From: Rhodococcus sp. 14-2470-1b
Lineage (GTDB): Bacteria > Actinomycetota > Actinomycetes > Mycobacteriales > Mycobacteriaceae
Direction of reading: 5' to 3'
Length of the DNA stretch: 48,650 bases
NCBI RefSeq assembly: GCF_002259415.1
Contig: NZ_NPFY01000043.1
Location: forward strand, 1-48,650
Positions 1 through 8,188 of this stretch are shown here, piece after piece; positions within the stretch are counted from its first letter, which is position 1; each line of letters begins with the position of its first letter. Under the pieces are notes generated by a model. The model saw nothing but the letters and a program-made list of their open reading frames with translations, was not told the origin of the DNA and searched no databases. The translations under genes and the position numbers were made by a program.

Positions 1-1
1 G

Positions 2-1561
2 TGGCGGCTGTATCGGACAAGTCGAGGTGAAGGGCCCCGAACCTGGGCACGTCTGACCGCAGCGGCAACTTCGGGGCTGGCGATGTACGCCACGTTCCCG
101 CCCATCGATCTGTGGTTTCTCGCTCCGGTAGCACTTGCAATGCTGCTGTTGGCTGTGCGCGGGCGAGGGGCGCGTGCGGGGGCCGGCTACGGCTTCGTTG
201 CCGGCTCGGCGTTCTTCGTGCCTCTGTTGCCGTGGGTGGGGGAGTACGTCGGGTCGGTGCCGTGGCTGGCGCTGGCTGTCGTTCAGGCCCTCTTCGTGGC
301 GATGTTCGGCGCGGTAGCGGATCGGATGTCGCGACTGCCGTGGGCGCCGGTCTGGGTGGCGAGCGCCTGGGTGGCGATCGAAGCTGCGCGCTCACGTGTC
401 CCGTTCGGCGGATTCCCCTGGGGCCGCATCGCATTCGGTCAATCCGACGGGCCGCTGCTGCCTCTGGCTGCGTTGATCGGCGCGCCGGGGTTGTCGTTCG
501 TCGTGGTGCTGATCGGGTCCGCTCTGGCCGGTGCCATCGCTTCCGATCGGTTCACCCGCAGAACTGCAGCAGCGTCGTGCATGGGTGCGGCCACTGTTGT
601 AGGGGCGCTCACGGTGGTGGCTCCACTGTTCGCTCCGCCGCCGCAGGACACGGTCACCGTCGCCTTGGTGCAAGGCAACGTCCCGCGGCTCGGTCTCGAC
701 TTCAACGCCCAACGACGAGCAGTGCTCGACAACCACGTTCAGCGCACCATCGAGCTCGCCGACGACATCGACTCCGGCCGCGTACGCGTACCCGATCTGG
801 TCATCTGGCCGGAGAACTCCTCCGACATCGATCCCCTGCGCAATCCCGATGCCGCGGCGGGTATCGATGCCGCAGCCCGCGCCGTCGGAGTGCCCATTCT
901 CGTCGGCACGGTGCTACGCCAGGGCGACGGCACCACCACGAACACTTCGATCGTGTGGGATCCGGTCACCGGCCCAGGGCAGAGGCACGACAAACGTCGA
1001 CTGGTGCCGTTCGGGGAGTACCTGCCGATGCGCACGATCGTCACCGCACTCTCTCCCTATGCCGCCCAAGCAGGACGCTTCGTTCCGGGTCAGGGCAACG
1101 GCGTCGTCGACCTCGCCGGAGTGCCCGTCGCGGTGGCCACCTGCTACGAGGTCGCCTTCGACGCATTGCTCACCGACTCCGTTCGCGCCGGTGCCCAGCT
1201 GATCGCAGTGCCGACCAACAACGCCACCTTCGGTCGGACGAACATGACCTATCAACAACTCGCCATGTCGCGGGTACGGGCGGTCGAACACGGGCGCAGC
1301 GTCGTCGTTTCGGCCACCAGCGGCGTCAGCGCCGTCATCGATGCACGCGGGGAGGTCGTCGAGCGCACGGAGCTGTTCACCCCCGCAGCTGTCGTCACCG
1401 AGGTGTCACTGAGCACCACGCTCACCCCGGCGACGATCACCGGCAGCGTTCCGGAATGGATTGCCGCTACCGGCGCTGTTGCGGCACTGGCGTTCTCGCT
1501 GCTGCGCCGACCACGCTCCACCACACCGAACCCGCAAACTACTATGTCGCGTAGTATTTAG
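2..1561 (+). CDS. lnt: Apolipoprotein N-acyltransferase Lnt, 5'-truncated by the window edge
   Basis: Transfers an acyl chain from phospholipid to the N-terminal cysteine of lipoproteins at the outer face of the membrane. The frame stays open to the first base of the window, and the residues before the ATG at 83 (WARLTAAATSGLAMYATFPP) look like the usual first Lnt membrane segment, so the true start lies upstream and the ATG at 83 is internal. Several N-terminal membrane segments are followed by a nitrilase-type domain with the catalytic trio visible: Glu in WPENSSD, Lys in DKRRLVPFGEYLP and Cys in CYEVAFD. A last membrane helix precedes the stop. resB follows immediately, so lnt is probably co-transcribed with the cytochrome c genes. 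Identification is firm; only the missing 5' end is uncertain. Confidence 0.93.
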   Translation, partial: WRLYRTSRGEGPRTWARLTAAATSGLAMYATFPPIDLWFLAPVALAMLLLAVRGRGARAGAGYGFVAGSAFFVPLLPWVGEYVGSVPWLALAVVQALFVAMFGAVADRMSRLPWAPVWVASAWVAIEAARSRVPFGGFPWGRIAFGQSDGPLLPLAALIGAPGLSFVVVLIGSALAGAIASDRFTRRTAAASCMGAATVVGALTVVAPLFAPPPQDTVTVALVQGNVPRLGLDFNAQRRAVLDNHVQRTIELADDIDSGRVRVPDLVIWPENSSDIDPLRNPDAAAGIDAAARAVGVPILVGTVLRQGDGTTTNTSIVWDPVTGPGQRHDKRRLVPFGEYLPMRTIVTALSPYAAQAGRFVPGQGNGVVDLAGVPVAVATCYEVAFDALLTDSVRAGAQLIAVPTNNATFGRTNMTYQQLAMSRVRAVEHGRSVVVSATSGVSAVIDARGEVVERTELFTPAAVVTEVSLSTTLTPATITGSVPEWIAATGAVAALAFSLLRRPRSTTPNPQTTMSRSI

Positions 1562-1588
1562 ATGGTGGTCGGTGAAGGGTGTGCGGAG

Positions 1589-3214
1589 ATGACGATCGAC
1601 GAACACCCCAGTGCGCACTCGCCGGGACTGGTGCGCAGAACGGTGGCGATGCTGCGCAACCGGTGGCGACAACTGACGTCGATGCGGACAGCGCTAGTGC
1701 TGCTGTTCCTCCTCGCCGCCGCAGCAATCCCCGGCGCATTGCTGCCGCAGCGCAATCTCAATACCCAGGCCGTCGATGCCTACATCGCCGCCCGCCCGGC
1801 TCTCGGGCCGGTGATGGACACACTGGAATTGTTCGACGTGTTCGCAAGTTCCTGGTTCACCGCGATCTACGTCCTGCTGTTCGTGTCTCTGATCGGCTGT
1901 CTGACTCCCCGGTTGATCGAGCACGGTAAAGCTCTTCGCGCACAACCTGTTCGAGTACCGCGAAACCTCACTCGACTACCGTTGCATCATTCGGGCACCC
2001 TCGCCGGTGACCCCGAGAAGGTGATCGCCGACATCGCGCGGCACTTGAAAGGGTGGCGTACCGCCGTTCGACCCGAGCCCGATGGGGCACTGACTCTCTC
2101 GGCGGAGAAGGGCTACACCCGCGAGGCCGGGAACCTGCTGTTTCACTTCTCGCTGATCGGTCTGCTCGCGGCCATCGCGATCGGCAAACTGTTCGGCTAC
2201 GAAGGCTCGGTCATCGTCATCGCCGACAACGGGCCCGGTTTCTGCAACACCTCGCCCGCGATCTACGACTCCTTTCGCGCCGGCAACAGCACCGACGGCA
2301 CCGGACTCGAGCCGTTCTGTATCAGGGTCAGAGATTTCACCGCCGACTACCTCGAGAACGGTCAGGCCGAGATGTTCACCTCGAACATCTCCTACCAATC
2401 CGCCGACGACATCGCCGCCGACACCTGGCGCGAGTATCAACTCAAAGTCAACGAACCCCTCCGGCTCGGCGACGAACGCATCTACCTCACCGGACACGGC
2501 TATGCCCCCGAGTTCACCGTCACCTTCCCCGACGGCCAGACCCGCACCGAAGCGCTGCAGTTCCGCCCCGACGACGCCACCACGTTCCTCAGCAGCGGCG
2601 CGCTGCGATTCGACCCGCCCGGGGGGACCTACGCCACCGCCGAGGAGCGGCGCCGAGGGCAGATCGCCATCGAAGGGCTCTTCGCGCCCACCGCGCAATT
2701 CAATGGCAACCTGCTCTCCTCCCGCTTCCCGGAATTGGTCGATCCTGCTGTGGCAGTGGACATCTACAAAGGCGATACCGGTCTCGACACAGGCATCCCG
2801 CAGTCGATCTTCTCCCTGGACCAGGAGATGATCAACCAGGGCCGGCTGGTGAAACAAGACCGGGTCAACCTGCGGCCCGGAGAATCGACGACCCTCTCCG
2901 ACGGCACCGTCGTCCGGTTCGACGGGGCCAAGGAATTCGCGAACCTGCAGGTCGGATACGACCCCGCGCAGCGGTGGGTGCTCGTGTTCGCCATCACGAT
3001 GATGACCGGACTGCTGATCTCCCTGGTGATCACACGCCGCCGTGTCTGGTTCCGGATCCACCCTGGCGAACACGGTCTCTCGCGAGTGGACATGGGTGGC
3101 CTGGCTCGCACCGATCACGCGGGTTGGGGACCCGAATTCGAGACCCTCCGGTCACAGATCTGGCCGCAGACAACCCCGAGCGACTCCCAGACCCACGACA
3201 GAGAAACGGTGTAG
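1589..3214 (+). CDS. resB: Cytochrome c biogenesis protein ResB (Ccs1)
   Basis: ResB is the membrane partner of CcsA/CcsB in system II cytochrome c maturation; together they export haem and attach it to CXXCH apocytochromes outside the membrane. The protein has a short cytoplasmic tail, a first helix after TSMRTALVLLFLLAAAAIPG, the family motif PGALLPQRNLN, two further helices near residues 85-105 and 190-205, a large extracytoplasmic domain and a final helix (VLVFAITMMTGLLISLVITR). I chose the ATG at 1589 because a GAAGG lies about 10 nt upstream; the ATG at 1562, directly after the lnt stop, is the alternative and adds 9 residues with no ribosome site. ccsB begins 4 nt after the stop. No CXXCH cytochrome is encoded by the genes translated here. 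Confidence 0.9.
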   Translation: MTIDEHPSAHSPGLVRRTVAMLRNRWRQLTSMRTALVLLFLLAAAAIPGALLPQRNLNTQAVDAYIAARPALGPVMDTLELFDVFASSWFTAIYVLLFVSLIGCLTPRLIEHGKALRAQPVRVPRNLTRLPLHHSGTLAGDPEKVIADIARHLKGWRTAVRPEPDGALTLSAEKGYTREAGNLLFHFSLIGLLAAIAIGKLFGYEGSVIVIADNGPGFCNTSPAIYDSFRAGNSTDGTGLEPFCIRVRDFTADYLENGQAEMFTSNISYQSADDIAADTWREYQLKVNEPLRLGDERIYLTGHGYAPEFTVTFPDGQTRTEALQFRPDDATTFLSSGALRFDPPGGTYATAEERRRGQIAIEGLFAPTAQFNGNLLSSRFPELVDPAVAVDIYKGDTGLDTGIPQSIFSLDQEMINQGRLVKQDRVNLRPGESTTLSDGTVVRFDGAKEFANLQVGYDPAQRWVLVFAITMMTGLLISLVITRRRVWFRIHPGEHGLSRVDMGGLARTDHAGWGPEFETLRSQIWPQTTPSDSQTHDRETV

Positions 3215-3218
3215 TGCC

Positions 3219-4181
3219 ATGGCGATCGACGACACCTTCGCCCGGTGGAGCGACATCAGCTTCGAGACCGCGTTCGTGGTCTATCTCCTCGCCGCGATCG
3301 CGTTCCTCGCGCAGCTCGCGACGACCCGTACTGCGGAACTGCACAATACGGAGCGGCTTCGTGTTCGGATCATTGCTGCCACGTCGGCGACGCCGGGACG
3401 TGTTCCCGACGCACCCCGGCGAGTTCCATCCGAACGTTTCGGGCGTAGCGGACTCGGGTTGGTGATGGTGGCACTGACTCTGCACGTGGGGTCGATCGTC
3501 CTTCGCGGGGTCGCCACGGGTCGGCCTCCGTGGGGCAACATGTACGAATTCGTCTCGGTCACCTGCGCGGCCGGTGTACTGGCTGCCGTGGTGGTTCTGC
3601 GCTCGACGCAGCTGCGCACCCTGTGGTTGTTCGTTCTGGTACCGACGTTGATCCTGCTGTTCGTCGCCGGCACCGTGCTGTACGCCGACGCAGCACCGGT
3701 GGTACCGGCACTGCAGTCGTACTGGCTGCCGGTGCACGTCTCGATCGTCTCGCTCGGCAGCGGGGTGTTCTTGATCTCCGGGGTTGCGAGCGCGCTGTTC
3801 CTGATCCGCATGAAGCATCCCGAGGACTCGGGGAGCAGAATGAGCCGAATCGTCGCCCGTCTTCCTTCCGCGCAGACACTGGACATCCTGGCCTACAAGA
3901 CCACGATCTTCGCATTTCCGCTGTTCGGCGTCGGCGTCATCCTCGGTGCGATCTGGGCCGAAGCCGCATGGGGCCGGTTCTGGGGCTGGGATCCGAAAGA
4001 AACGGTCTCCTTCATCGCCTGGATCGTGTACGCCTCCTACCTGCATGCCCGCGCCACCAGCGGGTGGCGCAACACCCGCGCAGCGTGGATCAACATCGCG
4101 GGATTCGTGGCGATGCTGTTCAACTTGTTCATCATCAACATGGTCGTCTCCGGCCTGCACTCCTACGCAGGATTGAACTGA
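3219..4181 (+). CDS. ccsB: Cytochrome c biogenesis protein CcsB/CcsA (haem handling)
   Basis: Polytopic membrane protein that carries haem for ligation to apocytochrome c with ResB. The decisive mark is the Trp-rich haem-handling motif WGRFWGWDPKETVSF near residues 250-265, with a conserved His in the helix before it (LPVHVSIVSLGSGVF) and another near the end (SYLHARATSG and GLHSYAGLN). The start at 3219 (MAIDDTFARWSD) is 4 nt after the resB stop; a longer frame upstream overlaps resB and is not needed. Length (320 aa) is normal. A GC-rich hairpin 25 nt after the stop suggests that the lnt-resB-ccsB unit ends here. Confidence 0.93.
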   Translation: MAIDDTFARWSDISFETAFVVYLLAAIAFLAQLATTRTAELHNTERLRVRIIAATSATPGRVPDAPRRVPSERFGRSGLGLVMVALTLHVGSIVLRGVATGRPPWGNMYEFVSVTCAAGVLAAVVVLRSTQLRTLWLFVLVPTLILLFVAGTVLYADAAPVVPALQSYWLPVHVSIVSLGSGVFLISGVASALFLIRMKHPEDSGSRMSRIVARLPSAQTLDILAYKTTIFAFPLFGVGVILGAIWAEAAWGRFWGWDPKETVSFIAWIVYASYLHARATSGWRNTRAAWINIAGFVAMLFNLFIINMVVSGLHSYAGLN

Positions 4182-4205
4182 TGCCGCCCGCTACGTGCCT
4201 CCCAG

Positions 4206-4230
4206 CGCGTCCGCACGGTCCCGGGACGCG
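4206..4230 (+). terminator. Candidate hairpin terminator after ccsB
   Basis: Perfect 7-bp arms CGCGTCC (4206-4212) and GGACGCG (4224-4230) enclose an 11-nt loop, 25 nt after the ccsB stop. There is no T-run, which is common for actinobacterial terminators but makes the call uncertain. Confidence 0.4.
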
Positions 4231-4665
4231 GGGTATCGGTGTCGTCGACCCACCCCAACCGCGATCCTGGAGCCTGGGCCGCGATCTGGAGCATCTGACC
4301 CCGAGAGTCTTGCCGAACATGTTCTGTCATAGCGGCGTTCGATATATCGTCAGAGTGCGAGTATGCAGCCATGGATAGGGCTGCGAGAGAACGTGCGCTC
4401 GTTCGAGGGGTGCCGGCGCACCTCGGTTGTCGATGCCCCTGCTGCAGTGGTCATGCCGATCCCGTCGAGCCCGCGTGCAGTCCGGTCCCCTCTCCCAGAT
4501 CTGATCTCTTTCCATGGTCGAGTTCGCGGTGCCGACACCGGTGTCGGTGATGTTGTGGTGCGAGACCAATAGGTTTCCAGACGCGATAGGTACCGCCCAT
4601 TCGGGCACATCGATCATTCCGAACGACACATCGATCAGCCGGAACGAACCGAAAAGGTAGTTGTT
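4231..4665 (+). promoter_or_regulatory. Non-coding leader of the thiol-redox operon, with a 10-bp palindrome
   Basis: About 435 bases without a gene I can support. It contains a perfect palindrome CGATATATCG at 4340-4349, of the size and AT-rich centre seen at operators of small dimeric regulators, and a tandem repeat just before the dsbA-like gene (listed separately). A short open frame from 4363 has no recognisable product. The operon promoter must lie here, but I could not place -35 and -10 boxes with confidence. Confidence 0.35.
4606..4647 (+). repeat. Two 21-bp tandem repeats just upstream of the DsbA-like gene
   Basis: Copies at 4606-4626 and 4627-4647 share CACATCGATCA and GAACGA and differ at 3 of 21 positions. 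They end 18 bases before the ATG at 4666 and abut the AAAGG ribosome site. Tandem units of this kind at a start are candidate operator sites or a leader element; no binding protein can be named. Confidence 0.6.
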
Positions 4666-5325
4666 ATGAGCCGAGCGTTGAAGATTTCCTTGTCCCTGGT
4701 GGTCGTGTTCGCCGCCGCGTTGGCTGTATTTCTGGTGGTGGACCGATCGGGGTCCCCGGATGCTGTGGCCGCCGAGCAGGCCGCGACCGACCCTGCCTCG
4801 ATTGCGGTGCGCGAGAACAGTCATCGGTTGAACTCGGTGGCCGATGGCCGGGTCACGTTCGTGGAGTTCCTCGACTTCGAGTGCGAGGCCTGCCGGTCTG
4901 CCTACCCGGCGATCGAACAACTGCGTGAAGAGTACGGCGACCGAGTGAGCTTCGTGGCCCGCTACTTTCCCATCGCCTCCCACTTCAATGCCGAACGAGC
5001 CGCACGCGCCGTCGAAGCCGCAGCGCAGCAGGGCGGATTCGAGGCCATGTATCAGCGCATGTACGAAACGCAGGCGCAATGGGGCGAACAACAGATTCCG
5101 CAGGACGAGTTGTTCCGCAGCTTCGCCGTCGAGCAAGGGCTCGACATGAACGCCTTCGATGCCGCCTACACCGACCCCGTGACGCTCGCGCGCATCGAAG
5201 CCGACGTCGCCGACGGAATCGCGCTCGGCGTGCAGGGCACACCGACGTTCTTCCTCAACGGCACCAAGATCGAGCCCACCACCTACGGAGACCTCGCCGA
5301 TGCCCTCGACGCTGCACTCGGCTGA
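4666..5325 (+). CDS. Membrane-anchored DsbA-like thiol-disulfide oxidoreductase
   Basis: Predicted to insert disulfides into exported proteins. An N-terminal signal anchor (ISLSLVVVFAAALAVFLVV, about residues 7-25) is followed by a thioredoxin-fold domain with CEAC at residues 73-76 in the context FLDFECEACRSAYP, an alpha-helical insertion and the cis-Pro loop GTPTFFLNG. This is the DsbA/DSBA-like layout (PF13462 type) common in actinobacteria. Its last 26 bases overlap the VKOR gene, and DsbA and VKOR are known redox partners in actinobacteria, so VKOR is the likely re-oxidant. The start has AAAGG 8-9 nt upstream. Confidence 0.88.
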   Translation: MSRALKISLSLVVVFAAALAVFLVVDRSGSPDAVAAEQAATDPASIAVRENSHRLNSVADGRVTFVEFLDFECEACRSAYPAIEQLREEYGDRVSFVARYFPIASHFNAERAARAVEAAAQQGGFEAMYQRMYETQAQWGEQQIPQDELFRSFAVEQGLDMNAFDAAYTDPVTLARIEADVADGIALGVQGTPTFFLNGTKIEPTTYGDLADALDAALG

Positions 5326-5938
5326 CCCCACCGCTGCCACCGGATTCGGTCAGGGCGGACAGTTCGTCCGGAGCCTGCCCTGGCTGCTGCTGGTAGGGGG
5401 CGTGACCGGACTGGCCGCAGCGTTCGTGCTCACAGTAGAGAAGTTCGCTCTGGCGCTCGATCCCGCCTACGCCCCGACCTGCAGCATCAACCCGGTGCTC
5501 AACTGCGGATCGGTGATGGACACCCCGCAGGCATCGGTGTTCGGATTTCCCAATTCCCTTCTCGGTATCGCAGGCTTCGCCGTCGTGGCGGCAGTGGGAG
5601 CCGCCCTTCTCGCCGGCGCGGTGTTCGCGCAATGGTTCTGGGGTGCACTGCAGGTCGGTGTCACTGCTGCCGCAGTCTTCGTGCACTGGCTGATCGGACA
5701 GAGCCTCTACGACATCGGCGCTCTGTGCCCGTACTGCATGGCAGTGTGGGCGGTCACCGTACCGATCTTCTGGTACGTCACGCTGCGCAACCTCGACCGC
5801 GCAGCTGCGAGTGCGAGCCGACGGCAGTGGATGGAGGTGTTGATGCGCAATCACTCGATTCCCCTGACCGTGTGGTACCTGACAGTGATTGCTCTTATCG
5901 CACAGCGCTTCTGGTCGTATTGGTCCACACTGCTATGA
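5300..5938 (+). CDS. Vitamin K epoxide reductase (VKOR) family protein
   Basis: Integral membrane quinone-linked oxidoreductase that re-oxidises DsbA-like proteins, the actinobacterial counterpart of DsbB. Four or five helices are visible. The two required cysteine pairs are present: the loop pair in the stretch TCSINPVLNCGSVMD and the active-site CPYC in GALCPYCMAVW. A Ser in the segment GFPNSLLGIAGF matches the conserved family serine. The gene starts inside the 3' end of the DsbA-like gene, a translational coupling that supports partnership. The long C-terminal tail after TLRNLDRAAAS includes another helix (PLTVWYLTVIALIAQRFW). Confidence 0.92.
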   Translation: MPSTLHSADPTAATGFGQGGQFVRSLPWLLLVGGVTGLAAAFVLTVEKFALALDPAYAPTCSINPVLNCGSVMDTPQASVFGFPNSLLGIAGFAVVAAVGAALLAGAVFAQWFWGALQVGVTAAAVFVHWLIGQSLYDIGALCPYCMAVWAVTVPIFWYVTLRNLDRAAASASRRQWMEVLMRNHSIPLTVWYLTVIALIAQRFWSYWSTLL

Positions 5939-5993
5939 CCGACGGCACGTGTTCGCCTCGTGTGCGATCCCCGCGGTGGGGACGGTCGAGGCA

Positions 5994-6626
5994 ATGAGAC
6001 ACAGCGGAACGGTTGTGATGCTCGTACTCGTGGCCGCATCGATCGTGGCTCTGTGGCCACGCTCCGACGACGTCGAGCGCGGCCCGTCCGACGTCATCGC
6101 CGACAACTTTGCACCGGTCGGACCCGAACCCGCATCGACCCGGCCGGCCGGTGTCACGGAACAAGGAGCAGCAGCGCTACCGCTGTGTCCGCCACCGATA
6201 CCACGCGCAGGCGGTCCACTGGCGGGGATGACAGTACGCTGCATCGGCGACACTGTCGACGTCGATCTCGCCGCCGCTCTCGGCAATGACACGACGTTGA
6301 TCAACGTGTGGGCATCCTGGTGCGGCCCGTGCCGCACCGAGATGCCCGTCGTCGACGCCTACGCCGCAGATCCCGACGCGATCCGAGTCGTCGGAATCAA
6401 CGTCGAGGACCGACCCGCGGACGCGGCCTCGCTGGTGACGCAACTGGGCCTGCGCTATCCGAACTACATCGACGGCGGCAGCGTCCTGGACGCGCTCGCG
6501 GCACCGCCGGTCCTGCCCCTGAGCTTTCTCCTCCGTCCGGACGGAACGATCGAGCGCGTCACCGACCCGACAGTGTTCGAGACGACAGACCAGATCCGCA
6601 CTGCAGTAAAGGACTTCACCTCATGA
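5994..6626 (+). CDS. TlpA-like membrane-anchored thioredoxin (reductive branch)
   Basis: Extracytoplasmic thioredoxin-fold protein of the TlpA/ResA family; such proteins receive electrons from CcdA and reduce apocytochrome c or other thiols. The ATG at 5994 gives a signal anchor (VVMLVLVAASIVALW); GTG at 5976 is an alternative, and longer versions overlap the VKOR gene. The active site is WCGPC with cysteines at residues 110 and 113 in INVWASWCGPCRTEMP. Two more cysteines at about 65 and 83 lie before the fold and may form a structural disulfide. The stop overlaps the next start by ATGA. Confidence 0.82.
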   Translation: MRHSGTVVMLVLVAASIVALWPRSDDVERGPSDVIADNFAPVGPEPASTRPAGVTEQGAAALPLCPPPIPRAGGPLAGMTVRCIGDTVDVDLAAALGNDTTLINVWASWCGPCRTEMPVVDAYAADPDAIRVVGINVEDRPADAASLVTQLGLRYPNYIDGGSVLDALAAPPVLPLSFLLRPDGTIERVTDPTVFETTDQIRTAVKDFTS

Positions 6627-7255
6627 AACGCTTCCCGCCAGTGCGGGTCGGTGCGCGCCGTCAGGGCTGCAGGCCCTCCGCGGCAATTGGATCGATCGTT
6701 GCCGCCGTACTACTGATCTCCGGATGCTCCGGAGGCACCGACGCCGCGGCTCCCGCGGGGAGCTTCGACTTCGTCGCCCCCGGCGGACAAACCGACATCG
6801 TCTACGATCCACCCGAAACCCGAGGAACCGTAGGCGAACTCGCAGGGCCTGACCTGATGGAGGAAGGCAAGAGCGTCGCTCTGGCGGACTACGACGGCAA
6901 GGTGGTCGTGATCAATCTGTGGGGCCAATGGTGCGGGCCCTGCCGCGGCGAAGCCGACGACCTCGAAGAAGTCTACGAGGCAACCCGCGAGCGCGGTGTG
7001 CAGTTCCTCGGCATCAACGTCAGAGACCCGCAGAAGGACAAAGCGCAGGACTTCGTCGTCGACAACAACGTCTCGTACCCCTCGATCTACGACCCCTCGA
7101 TGCGGACACTGATCGCCCTCGGTGGGAACTACCCGACGAGCGTGATCCCCTCGACGCTGGTACTCGATCGTCAGCACCGAGTCGCGGCGGTCTTCATGCG
7201 CGCCCTGCTCACCGACGATCTCCTTCCCGTCGTCGAACGGATAGCCGCCGAATGA
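6623..7255 (+). CDS. ResA-like thioredoxin lipoprotein
   Basis: Second extracytoplasmic thioredoxin-fold protein in a row. It has a lipoprotein signal with lipobox LISGC (Cys35), so it would be lipid-anchored, and the active site WCGPC at residues 103-107 in INLWGQWCGPCRGEADD, with the cis-Pro region at VIPSTLVLD. It overlaps its predecessor and ccdA by ATGA, so all three are coupled. A likely role is reducing apocytochrome c cysteines for ResB/CcsB with electrons from CcdA. Why two paralogues are needed cannot be read from sequence; one may serve a different substrate. Confidence 0.85.
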   Translation: MKRFPPVRVGARRQGCRPSAAIGSIVAAVLLISGCSGGTDAAAPAGSFDFVAPGGQTDIVYDPPETRGTVGELAGPDLMEEGKSVALADYDGKVVVINLWGQWCGPCRGEADDLEEVYEATRERGVQFLGINVRDPQKDKAQDFVVDNNVSYPSIYDPSMRTLIALGGNYPTSVIPSTLVLDRQHRVAAVFMRALLTDDLLPVVERIAAE

Positions 7256-8115
7256 CGACTCTTCTCGCCCAAGACATCGGGTCGACGTTCCAGAACGCCG
7301 CGTCGAGTGGGCCCCTGGTGCTGGCGATCGCGGCATGCATGCTCGCCGGGCTGGTCTCGTTCGCCTCACCGTGCGTGGTGCCGCTGGTGCCGGGATACCT
7401 GTCCTACCTGGCGGGAATCGCCGGTGCCGACGCCCAATCAGCCGAGACCCGAGCGCCCGGCAACTCGACCACCGGCAACTCGACCACCGGCAACTCGACC
7501 ACCGGCAACTCGTCGACGGAGCTGGCGAATCGCTGGCGTGTGGCCGGTGCCGCGTCGTTGTTCGTCGCCGGGTTCACGGTCGTCTTCGTCCTCGCCACAG
7601 CCTCGGTCTTCGGGGTCATCGGCACCTTACGCATCAACGAGCAAGTGCTCCAACGCGTCGGCGGTGTCATCACGATCGTCATGGGTGCGGCCTTCATCGG
7701 GTTGATTCCCGTCTTGCAACGCGACGTCCGGTTCGCACCTCAACGCATCTCCTCCCTCGCCGGAGCCCCGCTGCTCGGCGGGGTGTTTGCGCTCGGCTGG
7801 ACGCCGTGTTTGGGTCCCACCCTCGCCGGCGTGCTGTCCGTGGCGGCGGGCACCGAAGGCGCAACAGCAGCTCGCGGGGTCACCCTCATCGTCGCCTACT
7901 GTCTGGGACTCGGTCTGCCGTTCGTCGTTCTTGCGTTCGGCTCGAGTTCGGCGATGCGCGGTGTGGGGTGGCTTCGGAGGAATTCGCAGAGGATCAAGGT
8001 CGCGGGCGGCATCATCATGATCGCGGTCGGCGTCGCGCTGCTGACAGGGGTGTGGGGGTTGTTCATCGCCTGGATCCGCAACGAATTCGTCACTGCCGTC
8101 GTGTTGCCCATCTGA
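7252..8115 (+). CDS. ccdA: Thiol-disulfide electron carrier CcdA with a repeat-bearing loop
   Basis: CcdA moves reducing equivalents from cytoplasmic thioredoxin across the membrane to TlpA/ResA-type proteins. Six helices are visible, with the two redox cysteines in the family contexts SFASPCVVPLVPGYLSYLAG (first helix) and LGWTPCLGPTLAG (fourth helix). The first loop carries an unusual insert of GNSTT units (residues about 70-89). The start at 7252 overlaps the upstream stop as ATGA. The gene ends the redox operon; mntH starts 72 nt later behind its own operator. Confidence 0.93.
   Translation: MTTLLAQDIGSTFQNAASSGPLVLAIAACMLAGLVSFASPCVVPLVPGYLSYLAGIAGADAQSAETRAPGNSTTGNSTTGNSTTGNSSTELANRWRVAGAASLFVAGFTVVFVLATASVFGVIGTLRINEQVLQRVGGVITIVMGAAFIGLIPVLQRDVRFAPQRISSLAGAPLLGGVFALGWTPCLGPTLAGVLSVAAGTEGATAARGVTLIVAYCLGLGLPFVVLAFGSSSAMRGVGWLRRNSQRIKVAGGIIMIAVGVALLTGVWGLFIAWIRNEFVTAVVLPI
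7459..7518 (+). repeat. 15-bp in-frame tandem repeat inside ccdA
   Basis: Three exact copies of GGCAACTCGACCACC (7459-7473, 7474-7488, 7489-7503) and one degenerate copy (7504-7518) encode GNSTT x3 and GNSST. The unit is a multiple of three, so copy number can change without breaking the frame. Confidence 0.95.
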
Positions 8116-8147
8116 GGTAAGTACGCCGTCTGCACCACCTCCATTGC

Positions 8148-8188
8148 ATAGTTCGGGTAGCCGAACTATATTTTTCAGGGTCCTGAAA
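8148..8188 (+). promoter_or_regulatory. Palindromic operator region of mntH
   Basis: A perfect inverted repeat has arms ATAGTTCGG (8148-8156) and CCGAACTAT (8161-8169) with a 4-bp spacer. A second one, TTTCAGG (8173-8179) and CCTGAAA (8182-8188), covers the CAGGG ribosome site and the first base of the start codon. The first is a strong candidate for a manganese regulator (MntR/DtxR-type) acting on mntH; the second could hide the ribosome site. The regulator is not encoded in the window. Confidence 0.65.

Noticed and set aside
4363..4572. 69-residue frame after the CGATATATCG palindrome, looking at first like a small regulator
   Set aside because: No helix-turn-helix or other motif can be seen in any frame; kept as non-coding leader.
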